Assembly (NCBI GenBank): GCA_036426205.1 | Contig: CM071573.1 | Span: 73,934,918-73,998,917, forward strand | Length of the DNA: 64,000 nt | DNA from: Ascaphus truei | Taxonomy: Eukaryota; Chordata; Amphibia; Anura; Ascaphidae | Direction: 5' to 3' | Shown: in pieces, positions 44,050 through 56,112 of the stretch | Numbering within the stretch: position 1 is the stretch's first letter | Layout of the letters: every line of letters begins with the position of its first letter | Translations under genes and position numbers: made by a program | The notes under the pieces: model-generated | What the model saw: the letters and a program-made list of their open reading frames with translations, nothing else | Told to the model about the DNA's origin: nothing | Databases searched by the model: none

Positions 44050-45890
44050 TTGGGCGCAAGGAAACTGCTGCTGAACAGAACCTTTCCCATGGCCCGATTG
44101 CAGCTTTCCCATGCCCAAAACCCAGTGCACTGTTTGCCCTGAAGGGATTAACACAGCGCAGGTTCCTACTTCTGAATGGGACTCCCGCTGTGTTAACCCA
44201 ACTGGGCTGCCTGAGTCTGGAAGAGCTGCGCAGAGAGATCAGAGAGAAGCGGTCCCTCTCTCTGTGTCCCTCCCGCACAGGTCTTACAGCAGAGAGAAGC
44301 GGTCCCTCCCTCTGCGTCTCCCCGCACAGGTCTTACAGCAGAGAGAGCAGAGAGAGCAGAGAGAAGCGGTCCCTCTCTCTGTATCCCCCCTGCACAGCTC
44401 TTACAGGCGATCTCACTATTGTATTATTATTTTTTGTACATAGGATTGAAGCAGAGGGTCTCCAGAGCTGAACTGCATTGATTTTAGGTTTGGGGACCCC
44501 CTGCTTCCCGAGGTACAGGCCTCTGTATCGGGTGCCGGTATCTCCTGAAAGTTTAAGTGTCCCGCGTCACGGAGCTCGTGACTGGGACATTTAAACTTGC
44601 AGAAGATACCGGCACCCGATGCGGAGGCCTTTACCTCAGGAAGCAGGGGGTCCCGGACCTGATTGTTTTTGAATGGACAAAAGCCATATTAGCCATATCT
44701 GGCTACAAGGGGCATACTTTGCCTGAAACACGTGGGAGGATTAGTCTGTTCACCATTTTTTGTATGTATCCGTAAAGCCCATCATTTGTCACTATTTTTG
44801 GGAATCCCAGTTTTTTCAACTTGCCAGAGGACCACCCGGATCGTGTGTGTGTGCCCCGGAGCAACTGCCATTGTTATTGTGTATACTTTGTCTTTGGTGG
44901 CACCCAAGGAGGGGAGTAGGAGGAGTTTCCACTGTGGACGTGCAGTGTGATCGAGGAAGACGGGAGAAGGAGACTGATACAGAGCTCAAGAAGAGAGGTA
45001 AGACAGGATTTCCTTACTCTCATAGACCACGAACATCAGCTCTCTCGACATAATCACTCTGCATCGTTCCAAAAAGAGGAGGGACAACACAGGGTTTACA
45101 TGGAGGGGTAAGAGGACATTCTTTACCCCCAATTACTACCTACCCCATTCCTTCCGTGGGAATTGCTCCCTGCATAAGACACAGCAGGGTGTCTTCATTG
45201 ACTTTAACACACTCCCCCCGGTCCTAGTGAGGATCCTTGCAGATTTTCCTTGAACCCATAATGGAGCGCAGGACAGCCTCTCTTTTCACTCTACTAGGAC
45301 TCTTGCCCATTACTGTGTGTGGTGGTGGGGGGTTAATGAAGCTCGGCTTTTAAGTACATACAGTAGGAACCCCCCTGCTTCCTGCAAGTTTTAATGTGTA
45401 CTATGTACTAAAACTTATAATACAAATAGCAAGATTGGCTGTAAGAGCTGTGCAGTGAGACACAGAGAGAGGGACCGCTTCTCTCTGCTCTCTCTGCAGT
45501 AAGAGCTGCAAGGGAGACACAGAGAGAGGGGCCGCTTCCCTCTGCTCTCTATGCTGTAAGAGCTGTGTGGAAACACACAGAGAGAGGGACCACTTCTCTC
45601 TGCCCTCTCTGCTTTAAGAGCTGTGCGGGGGACACACAGAGAGAGGGACCACTTCTCTCTGATCTCTCTGCTGTAAGAGCTGTGCGGGGAGACACAGAGA
45701 GAGGGACGCTTCTCTCTGCTCTCTCTGCGCAGTGCTTACATACTAGTAGCGGCCTGATAGGATTAACACAGAAGGAGTCCCATTCAGAAGCAGGGCTCCC
45801 ACTGCGTTAATCCTTATGGGAAATTCCCCTGCGCTGGGCCGTGCTCATGCTTGCCTACAATCACGGCCACTCTTGGGCCGAGGTTTACCC
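44050..45890. mobile_element. Foldback-like element with inverted minisatellite arms
   Basis: The left arm (44050-44410) has GGGATTAACACAGCG, AATGGGACTCCCGCTGTGTTAAC, then repeated GAGAAGCGGTCCCTCTCTCTG-type units ending in CACAGGTCTTACAG. The right arm (45440-45860) carries the reverse complement: CTGTAAGAGCTGTGC with GACACAGAGAGAGGGACCGC units, then GGATTAACACAG and GCGTTAATCC. Tandem-repeat-bearing long inverted termini are the hallmark of foldback elements. The interior (44660-45330) has no recognised protein. Confidence 0.6.
44496..44655. repeat. Nested 160-bp perfect-style palindrome
   Basis: GGACCCCCTGCTTCC...GCCTC...CGGGTGCCGGTATCT is mirrored by AGATACCGGCACCCG...GAGGCC...GGAAGCAGGGGGTCC around a GTCACGGAGCTCGTGAC centre. 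It lies inside the foldback-like element. Confidence 0.75.
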
Positions 45891-47318
45891 ACTCTAAGTG
45901 ACACTCGGGGGGAACTTGTATTGCACCATATCTGTATGGTGTTTGCTAACAGACAACTGAGAACTTTTCTGCTATAGGCTGATACAAATAGCACATTGTT
46001 ATCTAAACCTATCCAGTGTTTCAGTTTTTATTTATAATTTTTTTTAAATACAGTATTGTTTTCTGTGTTTACATACACATTTTTATTCCGTACATGCTGA
46101 TATTTGTATCAACCTAATATTGTATTCTGCTCTTAAAATAAATAGATTGTATTCTTATTTATACTACAGTACAACAACAAGGCTAGGACATAGTTAGACC
46201 AACCAGCGTAATATAACTTTGCTTGATTTGCTGACCTCAACCTCTTGTCTGGTGTAGAACAGACAATATTAATGTCAAGCTTTGGCATTTAACTAAAATA
46301 AATTACCTGAAAAAATAACAGTGTCCACTTATAAAAAGGTGTAAATCACTAAAAACCGAATTCCATTTATATAAAAAAAAAATAGGGGTGGACACTTCAT
46401 CCTGTGTTATCTTTTTAGTACTAAACCCTTTTTGGGTTTTGTACGTGGTTGTGTCAAAACTCAATGTTTTTAGAATCTATATCTGCTTGTAGTCTCCTGT
46501 AAATGCTGGCACAGTAATTATCCACTTTTGCTGTTTTGGCAAACTAGTAACGCTCTCATCCTTAGCCAAAGAGATTGACTTCTCAGTGCCCTGTAGACAT
46601 AGAGTGTTGGTCCTGAAGAGTGGCACACTAGAGGCAATTATGACTTACGCTGGCCGTCATCAGGTTTTCTATGGGGGCATTCGCAATCGACTGCAAAGTA
46701 AACAGAAGGGGAGGACCCTGCCCTTCCGGTAACGTCTTTGGACGGAGAAAGAGATTGCGCGAGCACACAGGAGAGAAATCACGTCCTGCAGGAATGTGGC
46801 CACATAGGTGGCAGGACAACGGGTCAATACAGGAAGATATTGGCATTACATGGGACCTGAAGACAACACATGTTTTAAGGGTTATTATATGTGGGGCTTA
46901 TTTCAATGAATGAAACTGCCTGCAGTGCATCAAGGAGTTTTTCATTGAATAGATGAAGCAATAGAAGAAGTTTGGGCACAAATATTTGACAGTGAGATGA
47001 AAATGTTAGGCATCAATCTCATGGCATTTTAAAACCAAGTTTCTTGCGTCAAATTATACTATTATGTATACTGTATATAAATAAATATAGTTTTATTAAA
47101 TATCACATACAGTATTAAACTGAAGATAAGTTTAATACGTTTGGTGCAAAAGGTAAAGGGCAGAAGTATATATAATAATATAATATAAGTATATAATAAG
47201 GACAGAAGTATAAATAATAATATAATATACGGATATAATAAGGACAGAATTATATATAATTGATGCATCTATCGTAAATGTTACAATATCGTCTACTTTT
47301 TTTTTAAAGGCTTTCTTC
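45891..47318. other. Unassigned AT-rich sequence
   Basis: It contains TATAATAATATAA repeats at 47165-47265 and a poly-T at about 47298. No coding evidence. Confidence 0.4.
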
Positions 47319-47701
47319 TAGAGATGGGTGACTTTTTTGGGCGAATTTGGATCTGCAGCGGATTGGCCGGTTACTTTTGGTCTGCGGATTTCAGCGGATC
47401 ATTCTCTAAAAAGCGATCCGCATTTTTCCGGATTTTGTATTATTATTACCAATACACTCTGCGAATTCCGCTACCCGTGGAAGGATTTGTAGAATCCAAT
47501 CCGCGGATCCAGCAATCCGTTGGCGGATTCTTAAGACTTTTACAAATCCGCCCACGGGTTGTATCCAATGGCGGATTTTGATAAATCCGCGAGGATTAAA
47601 ACCGACCAAATCCGTTTGCGGATTTTACACTGCAAAACGGATTTGGGGCTGAAGATGCAAGAAAATCCGGGAGATGGATTTGAGCGGATTAGCCATCTCT
47701 A
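47319..47701. mobile_element. GGATT-rich hAT-type MITE
   Basis: It runs from TAGAGATGGGTG to GCCATCTCTA, with many GGATT/AATCC pentamers. Flanks do not show a clear duplication in this copy. It is the same family as 50569-50934. Confidence 0.7.
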
Positions 47702-48901
47702 ATTCTTATACCACAAGTAAAAAAGAATGCATCTTTACAAAACCGTGTTGGATCAATGCTTTTTCGTGGTGAATTGTTGTGGCTCGAGCCAGCTCTGTAA
47801 AGGCAATATAACAGATGTCAGTATAAATACAGCCTATGATTACAGAATCAGCTATATTGCAACTGTATAATATCCAGTGCAGTGATTGCTGCTCTTGCAG
47901 TGTCCCTGACTATAAAACATTTTTTTTTTTTAAAAGCTGGAATGCATTCAAGGCTTTGGGAGGACAAAATAAATGCTGCATAGATGCAGAACTCAGGATT
48001 ATTATTATAAAGAGATCACCATTAAATCAACACTGATCAACATTCCAAACATGCCATTAAGTAAAACAAAGCAATATTTTCGACCTCATTTGTAGATGGG
48101 ATAATAACCATTTAAACTAAAATATTTGGGTACCGATTACAAAGTGCCTGTTTCATAGTCAAAATCATTTCAATACAATGTGCAGGTTTAAATGAGCCTA
48201 TTTTCAAGGTATCTCAGGTGTGTTCACAGGTATCTCTCCACGTGGAATATAAGGGACTCTCTACTTGCCTGTAAAACATTTAGTATTACATCATGGAGTA
48301 TATCAACCCTTTGAGTGCCGGATGGGCCGTGACACCACACTATCACATGACCAGTGTGACCCTTAACCCGTAAACGGAAGAGGATTCCTCCCCAACATTT
48401 CAATTCAGATTGCACCCTACACTTCATAGTAACGCCATCTAATATGAAAAATAAAGCATTTTGTGTGCATGACGTAGCTACTACAGTACTTCCTGGGGTG
48501 CCAGACCCCATGATTGCGTCTTGGGAACCCAAAGGGTTAAATAAGCCCTTTGTTCTTTGTCAGTATTTCATAGCAAGAAATTTGAATAGATTTCTAAAGA
48601 AAGCGGTGTCAGTAGATTGGACAATTATTATTTTATAGTCTCTTCATTTCTCAGCTTTTTAGAGTGAACTGTGTATTCCAAACAATCATTTTAATTGTAC
48701 TTACATTATGGAGCAATTGTTTGCTAGCATTATTTATAATAACTGTTTGAAATCTGCCAGGTCCATTAGTAGGCTGCAGTAATAACATTTTCAAACTCAA
48801 TTTATTTATTATTTTATCATGGACAGAGGAACATACATAGCCATCTATATTTGTCCCTAAAGGATTAAGTTAGTAAATGTGGACATTGCCTCTTCCTGTA
48901 C
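47702..48901. other. Unassigned sequence
   Basis: No element ends or exons recognised. Short T run at about 47922. Confidence 0.35.
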
Positions 48902-49502
48902 TGTAGCTACTGTCAGCAAATGGGGGCCTGAATTAGGTCCCAGAATATAAAAGCTAAGAGCTATACCCCTTTGGGGTAGTCAAGGGCAAGCTGGCCAAAA
49001 GACTGGCTATACTGTACATCGGGTGGACAGGAAGCAGGTAACTAGTGAGTAACTAAGAGTCCTAAAGAAAAGTCCCTATTATGTCAACCTATGACAAGCT
49101 CACCCTAGCCCAAGCTTTGGAGGAAGACTCATTTTTGATAACCCCTAATATCTAAAGCTAGTACCCCTCCAGGCAGGAGTCGGGAACATCCTGTTGGGTA
49201 AATGTTATTGTTTTCTGTGAGACTACTGTTGGATGTCAAGTTACTGTGTGTGCCTGTCACTGTTAGAGCCTCTGCAATAAAGCTAAAAAGAAAGCTACTG
49301 TAGTTATAAAAATCCCTGTTGCCTTTTCATCTGCCTCCTCGCGACGCCCTGTCCAAAAACCCAGTAGCATGGCGGCCAGTGTCACCGACTAGCCCCAGCA
49401 TCTTCAGAACACGTCTGGTCCAACCAGCCCCGCAATGATGTCCTCACAATCCTGATGCATGGTCTGGTCCCAGAGAGGTCCCCTCTGACCAGGGAGGCTA
49501 CA
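48902..49502 (+). mobile_element. Solo LTR with TGTAGC...GCTACA ends
   Basis: Perfect 6-bp inverted termini TGTAGC and GCTACA enclose 601 bp. A TATA box (GAATATAAAAGC) is near 48945 and a polyadenylation signal GCAATAAAGC near 49274, about 330 bp apart, giving a proper U3-R-U5 order. CA-containing U5 sequence follows. No gag-pol flanks it, so it is solo. Target duplication is only TAC on each side, hence ambiguous. Probably Gypsy- or ERV-type. Confidence 0.6.
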
Positions 49503-49788
49503 TACTGTATATATTGCTTGAAGTTTTAATAAAATATGTATAATATATGATGTTAGAAAATGCTTTACAATTAGATAATGGAAGCATCAATGCAGCCACG
49601 GTTTGGGATGAATATTGTCATTACATCGGTATTAGAAATAAAATATTACAACAGAGATAGGGGTGAAAGGAACAATTATTATTTTTATTACGGTATTACA
49701 ATTCTGCAAGCGGATGAGTAGGGAGATAAAATATCAGGTGCACACAGAACAAATATAAACATGTTTATTCAGGATCAACACCCTAAAT
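49503..49788. other. Unassigned sequence
   Basis: AT-rich, no feature. Confidence 0.4.
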
Positions 49789-49983
49789 TAGGGGAGGGCG
49801 ACTCCAGTCCTCAAGGGCCACCAACAGGTCAGATTATCAGGATATCCCCCCTTCAGCACAGATGGCTCAATCTTTGACTTTGTCTTTGACTGAGCCACTG
49901 ATTGAGCCACCTGTGCTGAAGCAGGGATATCTTGAACACCTGACTTGTTGGTGGCCCTTGAGGACTGGAGTTGGCCTGCCCTA
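49789..49983. repeat. hAT-type hairpin MITE, complete copy
   Basis: The mirrored arms (CGACTCCAGTCCTCAAGGGCC and GGCCCTTGAGGACTGGAG) enclose GATTGAGCC palindromes. The ends are mutated to TAGGG...CCCTA. No convincing target duplication. Confidence 0.75.
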
Positions 49984-50138
49984 GTATATAAAACATTTCT
50001 GTGTAACATCTTTAAAGGGTGTCGTGTGTAATGTATTTGATGTTTCTTTTTTCTTTTTTCTAACAATCACATTTGAAATTCTATATGTACTGTAGCCACA
50101 TCATTTATTCATATATCCCTATTTATAAATCCACACAG

Positions 50139-50335
50139 AAATGAGATCTAATTATCATTTTTATATAGTTGAGCAAGTTGAACAGGCCATCCATAAAAGC
50201 CATAAACATTTCTCAAAACTGCGAGTGGAAATAAGCACATCAAGTCAAATGGAAAATATACTTAAGCGTTTCCTCAGCAAGAAAATAGCGTCTCAAAGAG
50301 CCACAATGAGGAGACTGTTGCAGTGCTTGAAATAA
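50139..50335 (+). CDS. Putative terminal coding exon
   Basis: After a CCACACAG acceptor an open frame of about 65 codons reads MRSNYHFYIVEQVEQAIHK, then HFSKLRVEISTSSQ, then ENILKRFLSKKIASQR, ending LLQCLK at TAA (50333-50335). Lys/Glu/Leu patterning suggests amphipathic helices, and codon usage is unlike the repeat frames nearby. I do not recognise the protein. The pyrimidine tract is weak, and a chance frame of this length is possible. Confidence 0.25.
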
Positions 50336-50568
50336 TGGTTTTGTGTTGGGTTGGCCCCAGGTGCAGTTTAATCGCAATAATGATTAATCCTGCAGGATGA
50401 TCCCTATTGAAGGAAAAAACCAGCGTGTGAGCAAAGTTAGTGACATTGCATGTTTAATCACTTCAGTGCTGGGCATGCTGACAAAATATAGCTCACAAAA
50501 AAAAAAAGGATCAAATAAATAACTTTTAAAAAAATCTGAAATTTGTATTTACCGTGGGTACTTATTAT

Positions 50569-50934
50569 TAGAATTGGGGGATTTTTTGAGGCAGATCAGG
50601 ATCCGTGGCGGTTCAATCTAAAAAAAAACGTTGATTCGCCTTTTCCGGATTTTTTTTCTTTTTTAGCAATGGCGATCTAATCTGCTAGTGGATTTTAAGA
50701 ATCCAAACTGCGGATTTGAATCCACGTTTTGGATTTTTTTAAGTTGATTGCGGAATCCGCGGATTGGATTGGTAAAATTCACCAGCGGATTGTATCCAAT
50801 GTCAGTTTTAGAATAATCCGCACGGATTGAAACTGGCACAATCCGTTCCACGGATTTTACACCGCGGAACGGATTTTGAATGGAACGCTCGGAAAGATCC
50901 GGGAAACGGATTCTGACAGTTTCGCCCATCTCTA
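50569..50934. mobile_element. GGATT-rich hAT MITE with perfect 8-bp target duplication
   Basis: The element runs from TAGAATTGGGGG to CGCCCATCTCTA (366 bp). It is flanked on both sides by CTTATTAT (50561-50568 and 50935-50942), an exact 8-bp duplication diagnostic of hAT insertion. The interior is filled with GGATT/AATCC words (GGATTTGAATCC, CCGCGGATTGGATTGG). No transposase is present. Confidence 0.85.
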
Positions 50935-50942
50935 CTTATTAT

Positions 50943-52067
50943 GGAGGAAACATTCACCTCAGTGACAAGGAAAGTAAGGTGACTGGGTAGAAGAGAGAGA
51001 GAGAGGCAGTAACATTTTCAGGGCAACATGTTACATTCCAAGGATAGCGGCCTTTGATAAAAAAAAGTTATAGTCACCTACTAAACCACAGAATTACAAC
51101 GAGGCAGTAGAATTGGTATAAACATCACTCACTTCTAGCATGTTCTTCTTAGATAACTGGATGGTGCAGAGTAAGATTTAGTGCATCTAAATGCAATTTA
51201 GATTTTTCCCTACCAAACATCTTAAAAAGAGGCAGCAAATTAACTGTAGAACCCCAACTACAGATAATGACTTGGATAAAATAACAGGCGCCTTTGTGGC
51301 ATTTAATTTAAAGAGAGTAGATTTGTAGAAGGATGTAACAAGTATAAAGTGGACAACAAGGTATTAATTTCCCTTTGTATTTAGGACTTGACAGCCTCAT
51401 TCCAGCACATTCCCAGGTTGTATTTCAGAAGTCTGAAAATAAACTCCATTAGCCAAACTTCAATCAGAAACGGACAAATGCTCACCCCAGATTGAATCCG
51501 CCAGTCAAAGCAAGCTGCTGTTTGCTTTAGAGATACAAGATGAGTCCTGTATTTCATCTATATGTATGATTCATGACGGCATTTCTTTCTTTTTTTTATC
51601 ACTGTATTCAGTTTAATTTGTTTTGAAATGTACTGGCTGGAATCAGGTCACATGAGATGTGTAAATTTCATTTGAAATCCCCCATTTACAACAGGGATTT
51701 GTAGTCTGTCTTTTTTTTATTTATTTTTAAGACAATTAGCACTGCGATTATTCCAGGGGATTGCAAGGGGATTGAAGTGAACGCAGCAGGAATTAGTTAA
51801 TGACATACACAGGTGACACCAATTGCTATGTTACATTTTGCAGCTATGACATTTGTTAAGGTGCAGGTCTCCTTTCAAATACAAAAATGTGCACCTTCCT
51901 TTCAGAGTTTTGCATCCTACACATTTTAATGTGAAATGTTCAGTTCCCTTCTGTATTCTGGAGAAACATTCATGAAATAATTATTCTTAGAGACTTATTC
52001 TATACGCACTGGAGCGCATATTGACTTCAATGGGTAATTTCGACCAAAAATGACATGATCAGCTGCT
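50943..52067. other. Unassigned sequence
   Basis: GA repeat at about 50992-51003 and T runs near 51590 and 51712. No coding evidence. Confidence 0.35.
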
Positions 52068-52200
52068 TCAGCACATATAGTTACATAGTAGATGAGGTTG
52101 AAAAAGACATATGTCCATCAAGTTCAACCTATGCTAAATTTAGACAACAGATACTTTATTCTATATTTGTATTTACAGTATTTTGATTTTATAGAATGAG
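52068..52200 (+). repeat. Dispersed repeat typical of frog genomes
   Basis: The TTACATAGTAGATGAGGTTG stretch and the following ATGTCCATCAAGTTCAACC resemble a repeat I know as common in anuran sequence. Family name is uncertain. Confidence 0.45.
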
Positions 52201-52599
52201 CCGCTTAGTGTCTTTAAAAAACGATAATTCTTGTAATATTTGTATTTCTGTAACGGCAGCATTCGTTGTGTATAACTCCCTACTTATCCCCTGGCAATGT
52301 CAGCCCTGTGTGTCGTCCATGGACATTTTTTGTTCTGTCTTATCTACAATTATGACTTTAGCTTGTATTTGAAAGGCTGCATACTATTGAATAATGGAAT
52401 AACAATATACATGCATACCACATACATTGTCATCCTTGCTGTACGAGTTTAAATCCATGATGCAGACTCTGATTGTAGTCTGTGCTAAGCTTAATATGCT
52501 GAGGCTTAACAATAAACAATAAAACACTGCAAATGTTAAAAAGTCAACTTCTCCTCCATCTTTCCCCTGTGGAGGTGGAAATGTGTTCCAGGTTGTGAT

Positions 52600-52855
52600 T
52601 ACAGATGTGCTAACTCCTCGTCCCAACTTTTCAAATATCCGAGTGGCCCCTTTTAGTGAACTCTCAAACTTTTACAAAACGTTGTGTGAAGTTCGGCCAA
52701 AAAAATGGGTCAAGTCTCAAAAACCCTCTTCAACTTTATCAGGTTCGGTCGAACTTTTAACGTTACATTTTGTGGTTGAATATTCTTGAATGTTCAAACC
52801 TTTTGGAAAAGTTCCATCAAACTGAAGGCGACGCGAACTGTGGTAAGTCTGCACA
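52600..52855. mobile_element. MITE-like element with CAGATGTGC-type termini
   Basis: ACAGATGTGCTAAC and GTAAGTCTGCACAT are imperfect inverted ends. The interior has TTCGGTCGAACTT and AAGTTCGGCC words. It is similar in style to 43146-43530. Confidence 0.4.
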
Positions 52856-53868
52856 TTTTTCTTTATGATGCCTATTTATGGTCCAGAATAAAATAATTTT
52901 ACAGATGTGATTCCATGTTTATTTAGAGATCACACGTTTCTTCTTTCAGTGTATTAAGGAGGCGAGCACAATTTTAAAATTTCATAAACAGTACAAATAA
53001 TCTATAAAGAACGTATGTTGGTCCATTAAAAAATATGAAATCGTTATAAGTTGAAATAAAAAAAAACACTTGGAAATGTGTTGCATTTATTCAGTTATGT
53101 ATTTGCATAGGTAATTACATAATGAGACCGGTGACTAATACTGACATGATTACTGTCAAACTTTATGGAAATTCTTTATAATAAAGGAACTATGCAGCAT
53201 TCTATGAAAAGGATATGGTATTTGACAGCATGTAATTAGTATACAGGAGATGACCGTGGTTGTACATAGCATTGCTTCTAAAACAGAACAATGAATAGAG
53301 GAGAAAATGAGATGTTTTAAGTTTAAGAACAACTAAAGTTTCCTCTTCATTTTCCATGCTGGAAGTAAAACCTCACGACTTGATGGTTAGTCAATAGGCA
53401 CCATCTTTAGCAGTACATGTTTGCATTGTCACCTAGTGTTAACCGGTCAATACACTAGCACTCCATAATGTAAAACTGGCGAGTGCTGCACTCTATGCTG
53501 AAATCCAATGTACGCAAAGAATAGAGGAGCATTCCAGGGGTACTTTCCAGCGGCTTGTGATTTATTTAATAGCCAACATTTCGTCCAATGCACCTTTCTC
53601 AAGGTGACCTTGTCATCCAACCCTAATGTAACTCTGTTTTCTTTCTGTTTAAGCAGTTATATTTTGATGACTGAAAAACGACTTTGCGCCCTCTTGTTTC
53701 TCTGCTATAAGACAGAAGCCTTTATTTAATATTCTGTGAAGCCACTTGTCCGTGTTGATTGAAAAGAGTTCAACTACATTAAACTAAATGGAACAAAACT
53801 CTTCTCCAGCACGGGGAAGTAACTCCAAAGCATATTTAAAAAGGGGTATATTAGAACCATAGAGCAGG
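52856..53868. other. Unassigned sequence with a PLE-like tail remnant
   Basis: Near 53560-53610 the minus strand reads CAAGGTCACCTTGAGAAAGGTG then GGACGAAATGTTGGC, a PLE-end style sequence lacking a hammerhead core. Otherwise AT-rich. Confidence 0.35.
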
Positions 53869-54302
53869 GGTGGCCAACTCCAGTCTTCAAGGGCCAATGT
53901 ACCAGGGACTTATCCCTGTTACAGTGTCGATCTCTAAAATCCAGCAGGGATCTGATGAAGTGCCGCAGGCAATTAACCAGACTCCAACTGGCCAATTAAG
54001 TCTGTAAGACAAGCCTCCTATTGGAAACAGGAGAGAGATTCCTTAGCTCACATTTGGCTGACATAAGGAGAAGGAGGACGGACCAGAGATTTCCTTAGCC
54101 CACAACTGGGCTGACATGAGGAAAAGATGATGTCTTGATGCGCACAGAAAGACTGTATGCTGACAGCAAGACAAGGGGAAAAGACCGCTATACCTGGACT
54201 CAGAGTTCCATTGCACACAATTATGCTGACCCAGGAGAACAGAGAGGCCTTCCCCTACAGCTACAACAATAGAAACAGATAAGAGACTTTCTTGTTGGAC
54301 TG

Positions 54303-54340
<38 letters not shown>

Positions 54341-54606
54341 GTAATAGTGTTTCCCCCACCCACTTGCAGATAGGGGCCATCACAAGGTGTATGGTGCATA
54401 TACCTGCTGGCAACAAGAGGGCTGAGTCATCCGCCATTGGTAGTCGGGACACAGGAACAGGCTTCTGGGGTTCATGAGTTAAGAGAATAGTGCGCAACTA
54501 TTGTTAACGGTGATATAGTGAAAATGAAAATAAATACGTGACCTTAATAATTATTAGCATCTGCAGCTGCGGTGGAAGGGAGGGCTCAGGAACCCCCTAG
54601 AGCTAA
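53869..54606. mobile_element. Truncated hairpin MITE followed by LTR-like sequence
   Basis: GCAGGGGTGGCCAACTCCAG at about 53865 is the left arm of the hairpin MITE. TGTACCAGGGAC at about 53899 then looks like an LTR start. A (TG)n(TA)n tract lies at about 54301-54341 and AAATAAATACG near 54531. The LTR assignment is tentative. Confidence 0.35.
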
Positions 54607-55176
54607 CAGAAAAAAACACAAAAAACACAGCGCACGACGCTCATAGTGCATTAAAAATTATATTGACATAAAGAATAATAAAGGTGAGTATTGTAAGTTC
54701 GTACCATCAAAATAGTATAATCAAGCAATTTTGGATAATGTTACCCAACACCACGTGGAGAAGGATCAGATGTCCTCTCATGCGGATGGAGGCTGGTTCC
54801 TTTCACACTGGTCCTGTGCAGGTAAGTGGGAAGTCTTGAAAGTCCTAACTCCCAGAGTAGGATAAACACGTTTGCAGCTTGTCTCGGTCTAAAGCAGCGA
54901 TCGAGGGACAGAGCTGCATCAACGTGTTATCTCTCTTGGGAGGACTTTCAAAGACTTCCACTATACTGCAAGGAACCAGTGTGAAAGGAACCAGCCTCCA
55001 TCGCATGAGAGGACATCTGATCCGGCTCCACGTTGGTGTTGGGTAACATTATCCCAAAATTGCTTGATTATTACTATTTTGATGTACGCTTAATACTCAC
55101 CTTTATTATTCTTTATGTCAATATAATTTTTAATGCACTTTGAGCGTCGTGCGCTGTTTTTTGTGTTTTTTTCTGG
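54607..55176. mobile_element. Palindromic PLE-type terminal unit
   Basis: The left arm (AGAAAAAAACACAAAAAAC, AGCGCACGACGCTCA, TGCATTAAAAATTATATTGAC and on through GGCTGGTTCCTTTCACACTGG) is mirrored by the right arm (CCAGTGTGAAAGGAACCAGCC ... TGAGCGTCGTGCGCTG, TTTTTTCT). About 200 bp is paired on each side of a centre near 54893. The A-rich/GCGC end resembles the ends of the PLE units at 22277, 55348 and 60690. Confidence 0.65.
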
Positions 55177-55347
55177 GGTTCATACCACACATATCTTCTT
55201 AGCAGTGCAGCACCTCCACCTGCCGTAGGCTCCAGGAATGGATGGTGATCTCCCACGGTAGAACTGATTACCTCCAGTAAGATCACACACCAGGCGGAGG
55301 TATATTGCAAACAGGAACGGGTTTATTACTACACTCTGCAATAACAG
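55177..55347 (-). mobile_element. LTR-like segment interrupted by the PLE palindrome
   Basis: The minus strand of this part, together with 59148-59580, reads as an LTR with AATAAACCCGTTCC. The join falls at the repeated ACTCTGCAATAACAG. So the block 55348-59147 appears to be inserted into an older LTR. Confidence 0.4.
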
Positions 55348-56071
55348 AGAAAAAAGAGTGGTGTGAATAGCGCTAAACAATATATATATACAATACAAAC
55401 ACAGTGTGAAAAATTAAAGAACGGCTGCCAGGAAAAAAAAACTAACCCAAAACAGTTAGTGAAAACACACAGAAGATAACAATACAGACCGGCGCCTCAA
55501 TGTCCAAACTGAATGAGTCCAGAGATTTGCTGCAATGTCCAAAATGCTGATCCGGCAAAAGACTGCAGACTCCGCAACAGCACACGTGGTTTCATGCAAG
55601 GGAGATAAAAAGAAAAATCATATGCGTGACCTGCAAACTATATACATATAACTCATACAGATGAACATACATGACAAACAACACTAACAGAAAGGCTGAC
55701 AATAATACAGAGATTTATTTAAACAATACTAAAAACAAGAGAGCTTGGGAGCGGGTCGAGGTCCAGTGTGGTAAAACTGGAATCCTACTTACAGCAAGCC
55801 AGAGGGGTACAAGCGGTGTGTAACTATTGTATACTATGCAGTTCTTTGGTCAGCTTCGGCGCGTGGTGCGGTGTAATGGCCGCCGGCGCTTCCTCCACGT
55901 TGTTCCTGGTCTCAGCGTCCTGAGGCCAAAACTCGCGAGATTCCGTCAGCCGTGACGTCACTCGCTAGGTGGAGTACTCGCCGCCGTTCCTCGTACCAGC
56001 AACGTCGTTCGCTGAGCTGTCACTGGTGCTGTGACCTGCTCCTTGGATAGTCTCTTGTGAACAATCTCTAA

Positions 56072-56112
56072 ACACCCACGCGTTTCGTGCGCATGCGCAC
56101 TTCTTCAGGGGA
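56072..56112 (-). ncRNA. hammerhead-like motif of PLE family A, left arm
   Basis: Minus strand: CCC, CTGAAGA (56108-56102; position 7 is free in the consensus), GTGCG-CATG-CGCAC stem II, GAAA (56086-56083), CGCG, then TGGGTG. Relative to the right arm one T is missing at the cleavage position, which would remove H17. Probably inactive. Confidence 0.45.

Noticed and set aside
46671..46913. Forward frame with HTGEK, considered as a zinc-finger linker
   Set aside because: No C2H2 spacing around it and no second finger. HTGEK is a chance word.
53575..53610. PLE-like CGAAATGTTGG sequence as a ribozyme
   Set aside because: CTTGAGAAAGG replaces the CUGANGA core. No hammerhead fold is possible.
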